From positions 6,658,501 to 6,722,500 of the forward strand of contig NZ_CP011509.1 in NCBI RefSeq assembly GCF_001027285.1: a stretch of DNA of 64,000 nt. Direction: 5' to 3'. The DNA is from Archangium gephyra (GTDB taxonomy: Bacteria > Myxococcota > Myxococcia > Myxococcales > Myxococcaceae). A program made the position numbers and the translations under genes. The notes beneath the pieces are model-generated. The model searched no databases. It was given only the letters and a program-made list of their open reading frames with translations, and had not been told where the DNA came from. Below, piece after piece: positions 10,054 through 19,380 of the stretch; position 1 is the first letter of the stretch, and every line of letters starts with the position of its first letter.

Positions 10054-11449
10054 AGGACGTACCTCACGCCCAGGGACGCGGACAGGCCCCCGAGCTGTGC
10101 GTCGATCTGCTGGGCCTGGGCCGAGGCGTAGCTGCCGCGCAGCTCGAGCAGGGCGCTCACCGCTCCCAGGCGCCAGGCGGCCTGGGCCGCCAGGAAGCCC
10201 ATGAACGTGCTGCCCTGCTGGATGAGCGGCTCATCGAAGGAGGTGCTCGTCACCCGCTGGTCGTAATACAGGATGCCGGCTCCCGCTCGACCATGGAGGG
10301 AGAGAGGCCCCCGCTCGAACGCCAGCACCCGGACGGACCCCAGCAGGGGCAAGCCCACCACGCGCGAATTCAACACCGGCCCCTCGGCGCCCAGGCGGGG
10401 CTGGCTCATCACCTGGCGCAGCCCGCCTTCCACCTCCAGCGCGAGACGGCCTCCGAGCGGCGGCAGGCGGTAGCCCAGGCCGGCCGACACCAGGGGCCCG
10501 CGGTTGTCGCCTCCCGCGAAGAAGCCCCCGGCCATCAGGTGCAGGGACAGAAACCGCCAGCTCAGGTACTGGCTCCAGTCCACGGAGGGGGCGGGAGTCA
10601 CGGCGGGGGGTGCCACCACGGACGGCTCGGGGGCGGGACGACGGCCACGATGGGGGCCGCCACCGGCGCCATGACGCGCGCCGCGCCGGTGCGATCCTTG
10701 AGGTGGGCATCCACCACCACGGCTCTCGCACCGGCCTCCGGCTTCACGCGGTACACGCCCGGGCCCTGCTCCTCCACGGCGCCGCCCTGCACCTGGAGCT
10801 CCACCTCCGCACGGGGCACCAGCTCCTCGCCCAGCAGCGTCAGCCACCCGGTGCCGTCCACCGGGAACACGTCCGGGCTGAGCACCGCGACCAGGGGCCG
10901 CTCGGGAGGCACGTCGAGCGGGGTGGTGCGGCGCGTCTGCTGGCCCTTGGCGGTGGCGAACACGATGGCCTCGCGCACCCCGGGCGGCACCTCCACGGGC
11001 ACCTGGGCGCGGCCCTTGCGGTTGGTGGTCACCGGGCCGAAGCGCATGTCCGCCACCTGCACCACCACCTGGGCACCCGCGCCCACGTCCGTGGCCACGT
11101 CCAGCTCCGTGCGGCCCAGCAGGGGAATGCGCACGGTGGTGACTTCCGGCGGGCCCTCGGCCGCGTCCACCCAGAAGGCGAGCACGGCCAGCAGCGGGTA
11201 GCGGATGTCCGGAGGAATCCAGCGGTACGAATACACGCCCCGGGCGGTGGCGGGCAGCGGCATCAGGTTGCCCGTGGAGGCCACGGCCCGGAGCGGAGGC
11301 GTGCCGCGCGGCACCTTCACCTGCACCACCACCGCCTTGTCCCGGCCGAGCACCACCTGGGTGGGGGTGGCCGTCGCCGGGAAGGGCGCCGCCTCCACCA
11401 CCAGGGGCAGGGCGAGCATCAGCAGCAGTGGGAGGACCGGCGCGCGCAT
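10050..11449 (-). CDS. Secreted Ig-like/beta-barrel outer-membrane protein, frameshifted
   Basis: Two overlapping frames together encode one protein. The first (11449 to about 10630) has a signal peptide and beta-rich Ig-like repeats; the second (about 10635 to 10050) is a beta-barrel-like domain ending SLGVRYVL. Adding one C to the C5 run (plus-strand G5 at 10629-10633) joins them as VVPPPEPSVVAPPAV and gives 466 aa. This is either a sequencing error or a recent frameshift. The downstream lipoprotein overlaps its stop. Function unknown; likely an envelope protein whose extracellular domain precedes a membrane barrel. Confidence 0.65.
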
Positions 11450-11486
11450 GAAGGGGGCCTACCGTCCAGCCTCCCCGGCGTCTCTG

Positions 11487-12062
11487 TCAACCCTCGGCGG
11501 GGTTGCCCGGCGGGGAAGCGGCCTCTTCCGTTGTCTCAGAGAGTGGCTTGTCCGCTGGGCCCGTAGCTTTCGCGCTGGGCGGGCTGAAAGCCGGCTTCTC
11601 GGCCGGGGCCCCGCCGCGTCCGTGGACGAGCGTCTTCGTCTCGGACTTGAAGGTGATGTCCACCTTGTCCCCACGCACCGCCGTCACCAGCCCCAGCCCG
11701 AAGGTGGGATGCTGGATGACCTGATCCGGCTTGTAGGTGTCCTTGGGGCTGTAGCGGGGGGCGTTGGCGATGTCCTTGCCCGCCAGCTGCTCCTCGAAGG
11801 AGATGATGATCTTCTCCTCGGCCGTGGCCCGGGCCCGGGACGTCTTGGTGCCGCTGGTGGAGCCGCCGCTGGCGCGGGCCGCGGGGCTCGGCTTGTCGGT
11901 GGTGCCCGGTGCCGAGCGGAAGGCGTGGTCTCCGTTGCAGGTGTTGCACCGGACTCGAGCGATCTTCGTGCCCACCATCGCCAGGATGGTGTGGGCCAGC
12001 GTGAGCCGGCACCGGGTGCAGAACGCGTCGACCTCGCCGCCGACCTTGTGTTGGGTCGCCAT
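11487..12062 (-). CDS. Zinc-ribbon protein with UvrD-type C-terminal Tudor-like segment
   Basis: A 191-aa protein starting MATQHKVGGEVDAFC. The N-terminus has two CxxC pairs (FCTRC and RCNTC, about residues 15-45), a likely zinc ribbon. After a low-complexity Ser/Ala linker comes VIQHPTFGLGLVTAV, which resembles the small nucleic-acid/RNA-polymerase-binding Tudor-like domain at the C-terminus of UvrD/PcrA and the CarD region. This suggests a nucleic-acid or RNA polymerase contact. The frame extends to 12164, but the ATG at 12062 begins the conserved-looking part. The next gene starts 37 bases downstream. Confidence 0.7.
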   Translation of the reverse strand: MATQHKVGGEVDAFCTRCRLTLAHTILAMVGTKIARVRCNTCNGDHAFRSAPGTTDKPSPAARASGGSTSGTKTSRARATAEEKIIISFEEQLAGKDIANAPRYSPKDTYKPDQVIQHPTFGLGLVTAVRGDKVDITFKSETKTLVHGRGGAPAEKPAFSPPSAKATGPADKPLSETTEEAASPPGNPAEG

Positions 12063-12273
12063 GGGTGTGTGCTTCTCGCTTCTCTTTTTGAAGGGGAGGA
12101 AAAAGGGCGGCGGAACATAACGGCAAGCGCGCTCGGGAGGAACCCCTTTGTCGGGGCGTGTCACGACGGGGGGGCGAGTGCCTGGATGCCTGGGCTACCT
12201 GGAGGCGGAGGGGGGCTCTGGAGCCAGAGCGTTTGCTTGTTCCGGCTGGCGAGGCACGTAGAGTAGGGCCCAC

Positions 12274-13098
12274 GTGGCATCCGAAAACGCACAGAACGCC
12301 GAGCAACAGCCCGCGCAGCCCTCGCTCCTGACCCAGTCCATCGAGGGCGTGGGCCGCGGTGCCATCTCCGCGGTGGAGGAGCTGGGGCACCTGGCCACCC
12401 TCGGGGTGGAGGTGGTGCGCTGGGGGGTGCGCCGGCCGTATCGCTGGCAGAACCTCTTCTTCCAGCTGGACTTCGTGGGGGTGGGCAGCGTCTTCATCGT
12501 GCTGCTCACCGGCCTGTTCACCGGCATGGTGTTCGCCCACCAGTCCTCGCGGGCCTTCGAGATGTTCGACGCGCAGAGCCTCGTGGGCCCCACGGTGGCC
12601 CTCACCCTCACGCGCGAGCTGGCCCCCGTCTTCTCCGCGCTGATGGTCACCATGCGCGCCGGCTCCGCCATGTGCACCGAGCTGGGCACCATGCGCGTCA
12701 CCGAGCAGGTGGACGCCCTGGAGACCATGGCCGTCAACCCCATCCAGTACCTCCTGGTGCCCCGGGTGCTGGCTGGCCTCCTCATGGTGCCCCTGCTCAC
12801 GCTGCTCTTCGACACCTCGGGCATCTTCGGGGCCTACATCGTCTCGGTGGGCACCCAGGGCGTGTCCGCCGGTACCTTCATCAGCCGCACCCAGCAGTGG
12901 TTGGATCCCATCGACGTCTACGAGGGCCTCATCAAGGGCGCCGTCTTCGGCCTGGCGGTGGCGCTCGTGTGCTGCTTCAAGGGCTTCAACGCCACGGGCG
13001 GCGCCAAGGGCGTGGGCCAGGCCACCACCGAGGCCATGGTCTCCAGCGCCCTCTCCATCTTCATCCTCGACTTCATCGTCGGGGTGCTCCTGCACTGA
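12274..13098 (+). CDS. mlaE: MlaE-family lipid ABC transporter permease
   Basis: A 274-aa permease of the MlaE/YrbE type, which with MlaF and MlaD moves phospholipid between the inner and outer membranes. It shows the MlaE features: an amphipathic N-terminus, about five membrane helices, and the ELGTMRVTEQVDALETM coupling-helix region. Start is GTG at 12274. Its stop overlaps the ATG of the ATPase gene as TGATG. It is the first gene of an mlaE-mlaF-mlaD operon. No separate MlaB is present here. Confidence 0.93.
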   Translation: MASENAQNAEQQPAQPSLLTQSIEGVGRGAISAVEELGHLATLGVEVVRWGVRRPYRWQNLFFQLDFVGVGSVFIVLLTGLFTGMVFAHQSSRAFEMFDAQSLVGPTVALTLTRELAPVFSALMVTMRAGSAMCTELGTMRVTEQVDALETMAVNPIQYLLVPRVLAGLLMVPLLTLLFDTSGIFGAYIVSVGTQGVSAGTFISRTQQWLDPIDVYEGLIKGAVFGLAVALVCCFKGFNATGGAKGVGQATTEAMVSSALSIFILDFIVGVLLH

Positions 13099-13862
13099 TG
13101 GCCGATCCAAGCTCCCGGCCGATGATCGAGATCTCCGGCCTGCACAAGTCCTTCGGTGTGCACAAGGTCCTCACGGGGATCGATCTCGCCGTGCCCGCGG
13201 GCAGCACCTGCGTCATCCTCGGCGGCTCGGGCTCGGGCAAGACGGTGCTGATGAAGCACATGATCGGCCTGCTCAAGCCCGACGAGGGGCGGGTGGTCAT
13301 CGACGGCGAGGACATCGTCCCCATGGGCGCCCAGGAGCTGGAGCGGGTGCGCCACAAGTTCGGCATGGTGTTCCAGGCCGCCGCCCTCTTCGACTCCATG
13401 GACGTCTACGACAACGTGGCGTTCCCCCTGCGCGAGCACCGCGGCCTGTCCGAGGAGGAGATCCGCAAGCTGGTCCGCTCGAAGCTGGATCTCATGGGCC
13501 TGCCGCAGAGCGCCGAGCACAAGTTCCCGGCGGACCTGTCCGGCGGCATGCGCAAGCGCGTGGGCCTGGCGCGCGCCATCGTGATGAATCCGAAGATCGT
13601 CCTCTACGACGAGCCCACCACGGGGCTGGATCCCATCACCACCGACTACGTGGACGAGATGATCCTCGCGGCCCAGCGGGAGCTGGGCATTACGAGCGTG
13701 GTCATCAGCCACGACATCGCCTCGGCCTTCAACATCGCCGACCAGATCGCCTTCCTCAACAAGGGCGTCATCCTGGAGCAGGGGCCCCCGGAGCAGCTAC
13801 GCTCCTCCCAGCACCCCGCCGTGAAGGTCTTCCTCCAGACCTGGTTCGGAAAGAATGATTAG
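13098..13862 (+). CDS. mlaF: MlaF-family ABC transporter ATP-binding protein
   Basis: A 254-aa ATPase. Walker A GGSGSGKT is at residues 42-49, signature LSGGM at 147-151, and Walker B LYDEP at 169-173, with the LxxDEP-TTGLDP extension typical of MlaF. It powers the MlaFEDB phospholipid transporter at the inner membrane. The start ATG shares one base with the mlaE stop, so the two are translationally coupled. The mlaD-like gene begins 12 bases after its stop. Confidence 0.95.
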   Translation: MADPSSRPMIEISGLHKSFGVHKVLTGIDLAVPAGSTCVILGGSGSGKTVLMKHMIGLLKPDEGRVVIDGEDIVPMGAQELERVRHKFGMVFQAAALFDSMDVYDNVAFPLREHRGLSEEEIRKLVRSKLDLMGLPQSAEHKFPADLSGGMRKRVGLARAIVMNPKIVLYDEPTTGLDPITTDYVDEMILAAQRELGITSVVISHDIASAFNIADQIAFLNKGVILEQGPPEQLRSSQHPAVKVFLQTWFGKND

Positions 13863-13874
13863 GAGTCACACCCG

Positions 13875-15399
13875 GTGAAGAAGCTCGTCACACCGTTCCG
13901 AGTAGGCCTGCTGGTGCTCGTCGCCGGAGGGTTCCTCTTTGGCTTCATCCTGTTCACCCGCAAGGGGGGCTGGGTGAGGACGAGGCCCTCCAGGCCTACG
14001 CCTACTTCCGGGACGCCTCGGGCCTGGGGCCCAAGAGCCGCATCCAGATCGCCGGTCTCCCCGTGGGCGAGGTGGAGAGCATCAAGCTGGAGGGCACGCG
14101 CGCCAGGGTGACGGTGCGCATCCGCCGCGACATCCCCATGTTCGAGGACGCCACGCTGGCCAAGCGCTCGGAGTCCCTGCTGGGTGACTACCTGCTGGAT
14201 CTCAACCCCGGCACGGAGATGGCGCCCCCCTGAAGGAGGGCGGGGAGATCCGCCGGGTCATCGACGTGCAGGGCATGGAGGCCGTGTTCGCCTCGCTCAG
14301 TCAGATCACCTCGGACATCCAGCAGGTGACGGGCGCGCTGCGTGACGTGCTCGGCGGCGACAAGGGCGCCGGCTCCATGGAGCGGATCGTGGAGAACCTG
14401 GTGCGCGTGTCGGACGCGGTGGATCTGACGGTGCGCGCCAGCTCCGAGCGCCTGGACGCCATCCTGCGCAACGTGGAGGGCGTGAGCTCGGACGTGCGGG
14501 GCATCACCGCCTCCAACGAGCAGAGCGTCAACAACATCGTCCACAACATCGAGTTCATCACCCGCGACACCCGCGAGGTGCTGTCGATGGTGAACAAGCT
14601 GGTGGGCAGCGGCGGGGAAGGGGACCTGAAGGACAGCGTGGCCAGCCTCAAGCAGACGATGAGCCGGCTGGACAGAACGCTGGCCAACCTGGAGGACGTC
14701 ACCACCAAGGTGAAGAACGGCGAGGGCGCCGTGGGCACGCTGCTCACCGACAAGCGCCTGGGCCAGAAGCTGTCCGAGTCCGTGGAGGACCTCTCCGACT
14801 TCTCCTCCAAGCTCACCGGCCTCCAGACGGAAGTGGGCCTGCAGGCCACCTACCTGATGGAGCAGGGCTCCTCGAAGAACATGCTGACGCTGCGGCTGGC
14901 TCCCAAGCCGGACAAGTACTACCTGCTGGAGCTGGTGGATGATCCGCGCGGCACCACCGAGACGCAGTACGTCCAGGCCAACCCGCCCTCCTCGGGCGAG
15001 CCCGTGGTGCAGAAGCAGACCATCACCAAGGAGTCCTTCAAGTTCAGCGCCCAGTTCGCCAAGCGCTACTACTTCACCACGCTGCGCTTCGGCATCATCG
15101 AGTCCACCGGCGGCGTGGGCGCGGACTTCCACTTCTTCAAGGACCACCTGACGCTGAAGCTGGACGCCTTCAACTTCTCCGTGGCCGAGCTGCGCTACCC
15201 CCGCATCCGCGCCTCGCTCAGGGCCCAGGCGTTCGACCGGCTCTTCGTCGTGGCCGGCATGGACGACGTCCTCAATGACCCCCGGCGCGACACCAATACC
15301 CGCCGGATGCTCGCCGGCCGGGACTTCTTCTTCGGTGGCGGCATCTACTTCACGGACGATGACCTGAAGGCCATGCTGCCCGTGCTTCCCACGCCCTGA
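13875..15399 (+). CDS. mlaD: MlaD-family (MCE domain) lipid transport protein, two frameshifts
   Basis: The MCE-domain partner of MlaE/MlaF. GTG at 13875 follows a clear AGGAG (13861-13865); the N-terminus MKKLVTPFRVGLLVLVAGG is a membrane anchor. As printed the frame breaks twice: in G6 (13964-13969) and in C6 (14225-14230). Restoring one base to each gives a continuous 508-aa protein with an MCE segment (GLGPKSRIQIAGLPVGEV) and a long helical C-terminal half, as in MCE proteins that form a periplasmic lipid tunnel. The two breaks are of the homopolymer-deletion kind, so the gene is probably intact in the organism. Confidence 0.8.
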
Positions 15400-15457
15400 G
15401 TGTGGGTCCGGCACCAGATGGCTTGACCTGACCGGGTCAAAAGTCGTACCTCGCCAC

Positions 15458-15488
15458 GGCACGGGCGGTCCCCTGGGAGCCCCGTGCC
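15458..15488 (+). terminator. Possible terminator hairpin after the mla operon
   Basis: GGCACGGG (15458-15465) pairs with CCCGTGCC (15481-15488) around a 15-base loop. It lies after mlaD and 33 bases before the next start. No T-tract follows, so intrinsic termination is uncertain. Confidence 0.35.
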
Positions 15489-15521
15489 TGGTTCTCGAAG
15501 GCCCCTCTCCCTGGAAGCCCC

Positions 15522-16445
15522 ATGTCTCTTCTCGTCGTTGGCTCGGTCGCGCTGGATTCGGTGGAAACCCCCTTCGGTCTGAAGGAGGACGTCCTCGGCG
15601 GCTCCGCCACCTACTTCTCCACCTCGGCCTCCTTCTTCGCCCCCACCCAGGTGGTGGCCGTCGTCGGTGAGGACTTCCCCCAGGCCCACCTGGACTTCCT
15701 CAAGGCCCGGGGCGTGGACCTCGAGGGCGTCACCCGGGAGAAGGGCCGCACCTTCCGGTGGAAGGGCCGCTACGGCTTCCAGCTCAACGAGGCCGAGACG
15801 CTCGACACCCAGCTCAACGTCTTCCAGTCCTTCTCGCCCCGTCTGCCCGAGAAGTACCGCGACGCCCAGTACGTCTTCCTCGGCAACATCCACCCCGAGC
15901 TCCAGTCCCAGGTGGTGGATCAGGTGAAGGCGCCCAAGCTGGTGGCCGCCGACACCATGAACTTCTGGATCAACGGCAGCCGGCCCGCGCTCCTCAAGAC
16001 GCTCAAGCGCGTCAACCTGCTCTTCGTCAACGACGGCGAGGCGCGCCAGCTCACCGGCGAGCACAACATCGTCCGCGCCGCCCGCGCCATCCTCGACATG
16101 GGCCCCCAGCGCGTGGTGATCAAGCGCGGCGAGTACGGCGCGCTCCTCTTCGAGAAGGAGCACACCTTCGCCTGCCCGGCCATGCCCATCGCCGACGTGT
16201 TCGATCCCACCGGCGCCGGGGACACCTTCGCCGGCGGCTTCATGGGCACGCTCGCCATCGCCAGCCAGGTGAACACCGAGACGCTGCGCCGCGCCATGGT
16301 CATGGGCAGCGTCATGGCCTCCTTCACCGTGGAGAAGTTCAGCCTCGAGCGCCTGCGCGAGGTGACCCGCTCGGAGATCCGCGCCCGCTTCTCCGACTTC
16401 AAGCGCCTCACCCACTTCGAGGACCTCGGCCCCCTGGAGGGCTGA
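15522..16445 (+). CDS. PfkB-family carbohydrate kinase
   Basis: A 307-aa ribokinase-fold kinase. It has the N-terminal GSVALDSVETP strand, a Gly-rich GGSATYFS segment, and the C-terminal PfkB signature DPTGAGDTFAGG (about residues 228-239), whose Asp is the catalytic base. It phosphorylates a sugar or nucleoside. Sequences of this length with NxFQSFSP segments occur as stand-alone sugar kinases; the substrate cannot be assigned. Its neighbours give no pathway clue. Confidence 0.9.
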   Translation: MSLLVVGSVALDSVETPFGLKEDVLGGSATYFSTSASFFAPTQVVAVVGEDFPQAHLDFLKARGVDLEGVTREKGRTFRWKGRYGFQLNEAETLDTQLNVFQSFSPRLPEKYRDAQYVFLGNIHPELQSQVVDQVKAPKLVAADTMNFWINGSRPALLKTLKRVNLLFVNDGEARQLTGEHNIVRAARAILDMGPQRVVIKRGEYGALLFEKEHTFACPAMPIADVFDPTGAGDTFAGGFMGTLAIASQVNTETLRRAMVMGSVMASFTVEKFSLERLREVTRSEIRARFSDFKRLTHFEDLGPLEG

Positions 16446-16602
16446 GCGCTGGCTCCGGGGTGTGGGGCAGAATGCCCCCACCCTGGCTTGACGGATTTTT
16501 CCGCTGTCCCTATCCTTGGTTCCCGCGATTCCCGATTCCTGGGGAAGCGCCTGGGGCTGTCGGGGATCGCCCGGCGGCCGAGCAGCGCGGAGGACGCCGG
16601 GG

Positions 16603-16950
16603 TTGCGGACGGATAACCGAAAGCACGCACGTTTCCCCTCGCGCCTGCGGTGCTGGTGCGAGGCGGAGAACATCACGCTCTACGCGCGGATCGCGAATCT
16701 GAGCGAGGGTGGATTGTTCCTCCAGACGCATACCCCGCTTGCGTTGGGGCGGCGGACACTGCTGAGGTTGAGCGGCGGCGAGGTGCGCGAGGTCATGGCC
16801 GAGGCGACGGTGGTGTGGAGCCGGCCGCAGCGGCAGGACAAGGGGCCGCCGGGGATGGGGCTGAAGTTCGAAGCGCTGGATTCTGGCGCGCAGGCACTGC
16901 TGCGGCGCATCATCTCCGAAGAGCAGCGAGGGGTCGCGTTCGGTAGCTGA
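16603..16950 (+). CDS. PilZ-domain protein
   Basis: A 115-aa single-domain PilZ protein, the receptor fold for cyclic di-GMP. The binding motifs are RKHAR (residues 6-10, the RxxxR pattern) and NLSEGG (32-37, the [D/N]xSxxG pattern). The TTG at 16603 has a GGAGG (16589-16593) nine bases upstream, so I prefer it over upstream codons in the same frame. It ends 32 bases before the phosphoesterase gene and likely acts in c-di-GMP signalling; a receiver-GGDEF enzyme is encoded at 35438-36397. Confidence 0.8.
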   Translation: MRTDNRKHARFPSRLRCWCEAENITLYARIANLSEGGLFLQTHTPLALGRRTLLRLSGGEVREVMAEATVVWSRPQRQDKGPPGMGLKFEALDSGAQALLRRIISEEQRGVAFGS

Positions 16951-16982
16951 ACACCGGACGTGGGCACCGGCGAGAACCCACC

Positions 16983-17714
16983 ATGCGAATCGCGATCATC
17001 TCCGACGTCCACTCCAACATCGAGGCCCTGACGGAGGTGCTGCGGGTCGCCGAAGAGCAGAAGGTGGACCGCATCGTCTCGCTCGGGGACATCGTGGGTT
17101 ATGGGGCCTCGCCCAACGCGTGCTGCGACCTGGTGCGCTCGGTGACCGAGGTGACGCTGCTGGGCAACCACGACGCGGCGGTGGCCGGGCGGATGGACTA
17201 CTCGTACTACTACGACGCCGCCCGCCACGCGCTGGACTGGTCCGCCGGAGTGCTCTCCGACGAGAACATGGAGTGGCTCAAGAGCCTGCCGTACACGTAC
17301 CGGATTGGAGACGTGGGCTTCAGCCATGGCTCGCCGGTGGAGCCCAAGGCGTACGAGTACATCTTCGCGCTGGAGCAGGCGCGGGAGCTGGCCCCGTACG
17401 TGGAGCACCTGCCGGAGGTGACGTTCATCGGGCACAGCCACTTGTGCAAGGCGTTCGCCATCGGCAATGGCGAGGTGCACGACGTGGTGGCGCAGAAGTT
17501 CGGCATCCGCCGGGGCTACAAGTACATCATCTCGGTGGGCAGCGTGGGGCAGCCGCGGGACTACGACAACCGGGCCTGCTTCGTCATCTGCGACACCGGG
17601 GCGCGCACGGTGGAGTACCTCCGGGTGGAGTACGACATCGAGTCGGCCGCGCAGAAGATCTTCGACGCCTCGCTGGCGCTCAACTTCGGCAAGCGACTGT
17701 TCCTCGGGGTGTGA
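16983..17714 (+). CDS. Metallophosphoesterase family protein
   Basis: A 243-aa calcineurin-like phosphoesterase. Metal-binding motifs are all present: DVHSN (8-12), GDIVGYG (35-41), GNHD (61-64) and GHSH near residue 148. This is the YfcE/MJ0936-like small phosphodiesterase group, cytosolic and metal-dependent. The natural substrate is unknown. It follows the PilZ gene closely and may share its transcript. Confidence 0.9.
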   Translation: MRIAIISDVHSNIEALTEVLRVAEEQKVDRIVSLGDIVGYGASPNACCDLVRSVTEVTLLGNHDAAVAGRMDYSYYYDAARHALDWSAGVLSDENMEWLKSLPYTYRIGDVGFSHGSPVEPKAYEYIFALEQARELAPYVEHLPEVTFIGHSHLCKAFAIGNGEVHDVVAQKFGIRRGYKYIISVGSVGQPRDYDNRACFVICDTGARTVEYLRVEYDIESAAQKIFDASLALNFGKRLFLGV

Positions 17715-17763
17715 GTCGAAAAAGGGGTGCGGCGGTCCGGAAATGGCGTAGAAAACCGGCCCC

Positions 17764-18489
17764 GTGCGCCTCTCCAGCCCCTTTTCCAGCCGGATCTTCG
17801 TGGGCCTCCTGACGGCCCTCCTCGTCGTGGCGGCCCCCGTGGCCTGCCGCAAGCCCGCCAAACCCTCCGAGGCCTATACCCAGGCGCATACGCGCTTCGG
17901 CAAGCTGTACGGAGAGAAGGGCGATGACGCCTTCCTGGATCCCGAGCTCGCCCAGGTGGAGTCGCTGCTGGCCCAGGTGCCCGCGGACAGCCTCGACGCC
18001 GTGGCGGCCCAGGAGCTGCGCGCCCGCATCCAGACCGGCAAGCAGCAGGCCGCCGCCCGGCAGAAGGCCCAGGAGGACGCCATGGCCAAGGCGCGCGAGC
18101 AAGGTCCGAGCACCGGAGGTTTCGGCTCGGAGACGGGCTCGCCGGCTCCCGCTCCCTCCGACTCCGAGCCGGTGGACGAGGCCTCCGACGCTGGCACGGA
18201 GGGCGCGGACGCGGGCGCGGGCGTGCCCGGGGTCGGCACCCCGGAGGCCCAGCTGGCCAGCTCCGGCTGCTTCCAGAAGGGCGAGCCGCTCGAGGTGAAG
18301 GGCCGCGGCCGCCGGGACCGTTGGGAATTGGCGGACCGCCCGGCGTGTCGCCAGCAGTATGCCTCGCTCCAGGATCAGGTGTTGATCATCGAAGAGGGCA
18401 AGGTGCTCGCCCAGGTGCCCCGGAGCGCCATCCAGGCCATCCCCGCGGATGGCGGCACGGGCGGTCCCACCCCGGATGCGGGCCGCTGA
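17764..18489 (+). CDS. Predicted lipoprotein, unknown function
   Basis: A 241-aa protein starting at GTG, with a lipoprotein signal (VVAAPVAC at about residues 21-28). It has an Ala/Gln-rich helical middle, an Asp/Ala/Gly-rich linker, and a C-terminal region with two Cys (SGCFQKGEP, RPACRQQ). No family recognised. It lies 48 bases upstream of psd and may be cotranscribed. Confidence 0.7.
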   Translation: MRLSSPFSSRIFVGLLTALLVVAAPVACRKPAKPSEAYTQAHTRFGKLYGEKGDDAFLDPELAQVESLLAQVPADSLDAVAAQELRARIQTGKQQAAARQKAQEDAMAKAREQGPSTGGFGSETGSPAPAPSDSEPVDEASDAGTEGADAGAGVPGVGTPEAQLASSGCFQKGEPLEVKGRGRRDRWELADRPACRQQYASLQDQVLIIEEGKVLAQVPRSAIQAIPADGGTGGPTPDAGR

Positions 18490-18537
18490 AACAGGCTCGC
18501 GCCTCCCACTTCCAGACCTTCCACGCGGAACCCCCTC

Positions 18538-19380
18538 ATGAACGAACAGACCTTCATGAAGTTGATGAACATCCTCCCCAAGTCCGCCCTGTCCACGGCG
18601 GTGGGGATGGCCACCCGCCTGCCCGCCCCGGCCCCGCTGCACCGGGCCGCCATCAAGGCGTTCGCGAAGATGTACAACGTGGACCTGGCCGAGGCGGAGC
18701 ACGCCCTGGAGAAGTACCCGACGTTCGCCGAGTTCTTCACCCGCGGCCTGAAGACGGGCTCGCGCCCCGTGGATCCGGGCCAGAAGGTGGTGGTGTCCCC
18801 GGTGGACGGCGCCGTGTCCCAGGTGGGTTACGCCGAGCACGGCCGCGTCATGCAGGCCAAGGGCATCCACTACTCGGTGGGCGAGCTGCTCGGTGACGAG
18901 GAGGCCGCGAAGCCCTTCCACGGCGGCGCCTGGACCACCATCTACCTGTCCCCGCGCGACTACCACCGCATCCACTCGCCGCTGGGCGGGAAGATCACCG
19001 GCTACGCGTACATCCCCGGCGAGTTCTGGCCCGTCAATCCGGCCTCGGTGAAGAACAAGCAGGCGCTCTTCTGCGTCAACGAGCGGCTCGTCACGTACCT
19101 GGACACGGTGGCCGGCAAGTGCGCCGTGGTGAAGGTGGGCGCCACCTGTGTGTCGCGCATCAAGGCGGCCTACGAGGACGTCATCACCCACCTGGGCAAG
19201 CCGGGCAAGGTGCACCGCTACGACACGGCCATCCCGGTGGAGAAGGGCGGCGAGCTGGGCCGCTTCGAGATGGGCTCCACCGTCATCCTCGTGTTCGAGC
19301 CGGGGCGGGTGAAGTGGGACGACAGCCTCCAGCCCGAGGCGGTGGTGCGCATGGGCCGGCGGATTGGAGAAATTCCGTGA
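18538..19380 (+). CDS. psd: Phosphatidylserine decarboxylase
   Basis: A 280-aa proenzyme making phosphatidylethanolamine from phosphatidylserine at the inner membrane. The self-cleavage motif is MGST (residues 245-248; E. coli has LGST), cutting between Gly246 and Ser247 to make the pyruvoyl group. The catalytic charge-relay segments SPVDG and DYHRIHSP are present. Length fits the type I bacterial enzyme. Its stop overlaps the hisS GTG, suggesting coupling. Confidence 0.95.
   Translation: MNEQTFMKLMNILPKSALSTAVGMATRLPAPAPLHRAAIKAFAKMYNVDLAEAEHALEKYPTFAEFFTRGLKTGSRPVDPGQKVVVSPVDGAVSQVGYAEHGRVMQAKGIHYSVGELLGDEEAAKPFHGGAWTTIYLSPRDYHRIHSPLGGKITGYAYIPGEFWPVNPASVKNKQALFCVNERLVTYLDTVAGKCAVVKVGATCVSRIKAAYEDVITHLGKPGKVHRYDTAIPVEKGGELGRFEMGSTVILVFEPGRVKWDDSLQPEAVVRMGRRIGEIP

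Noticed and set aside
13875-15399. Treating mlaD as three separate small genes
   Set aside because: Restoring one base in each of two homopolymers gives a normal 508-aa MCE protein; no starts or ribosome sites exist for the parts.
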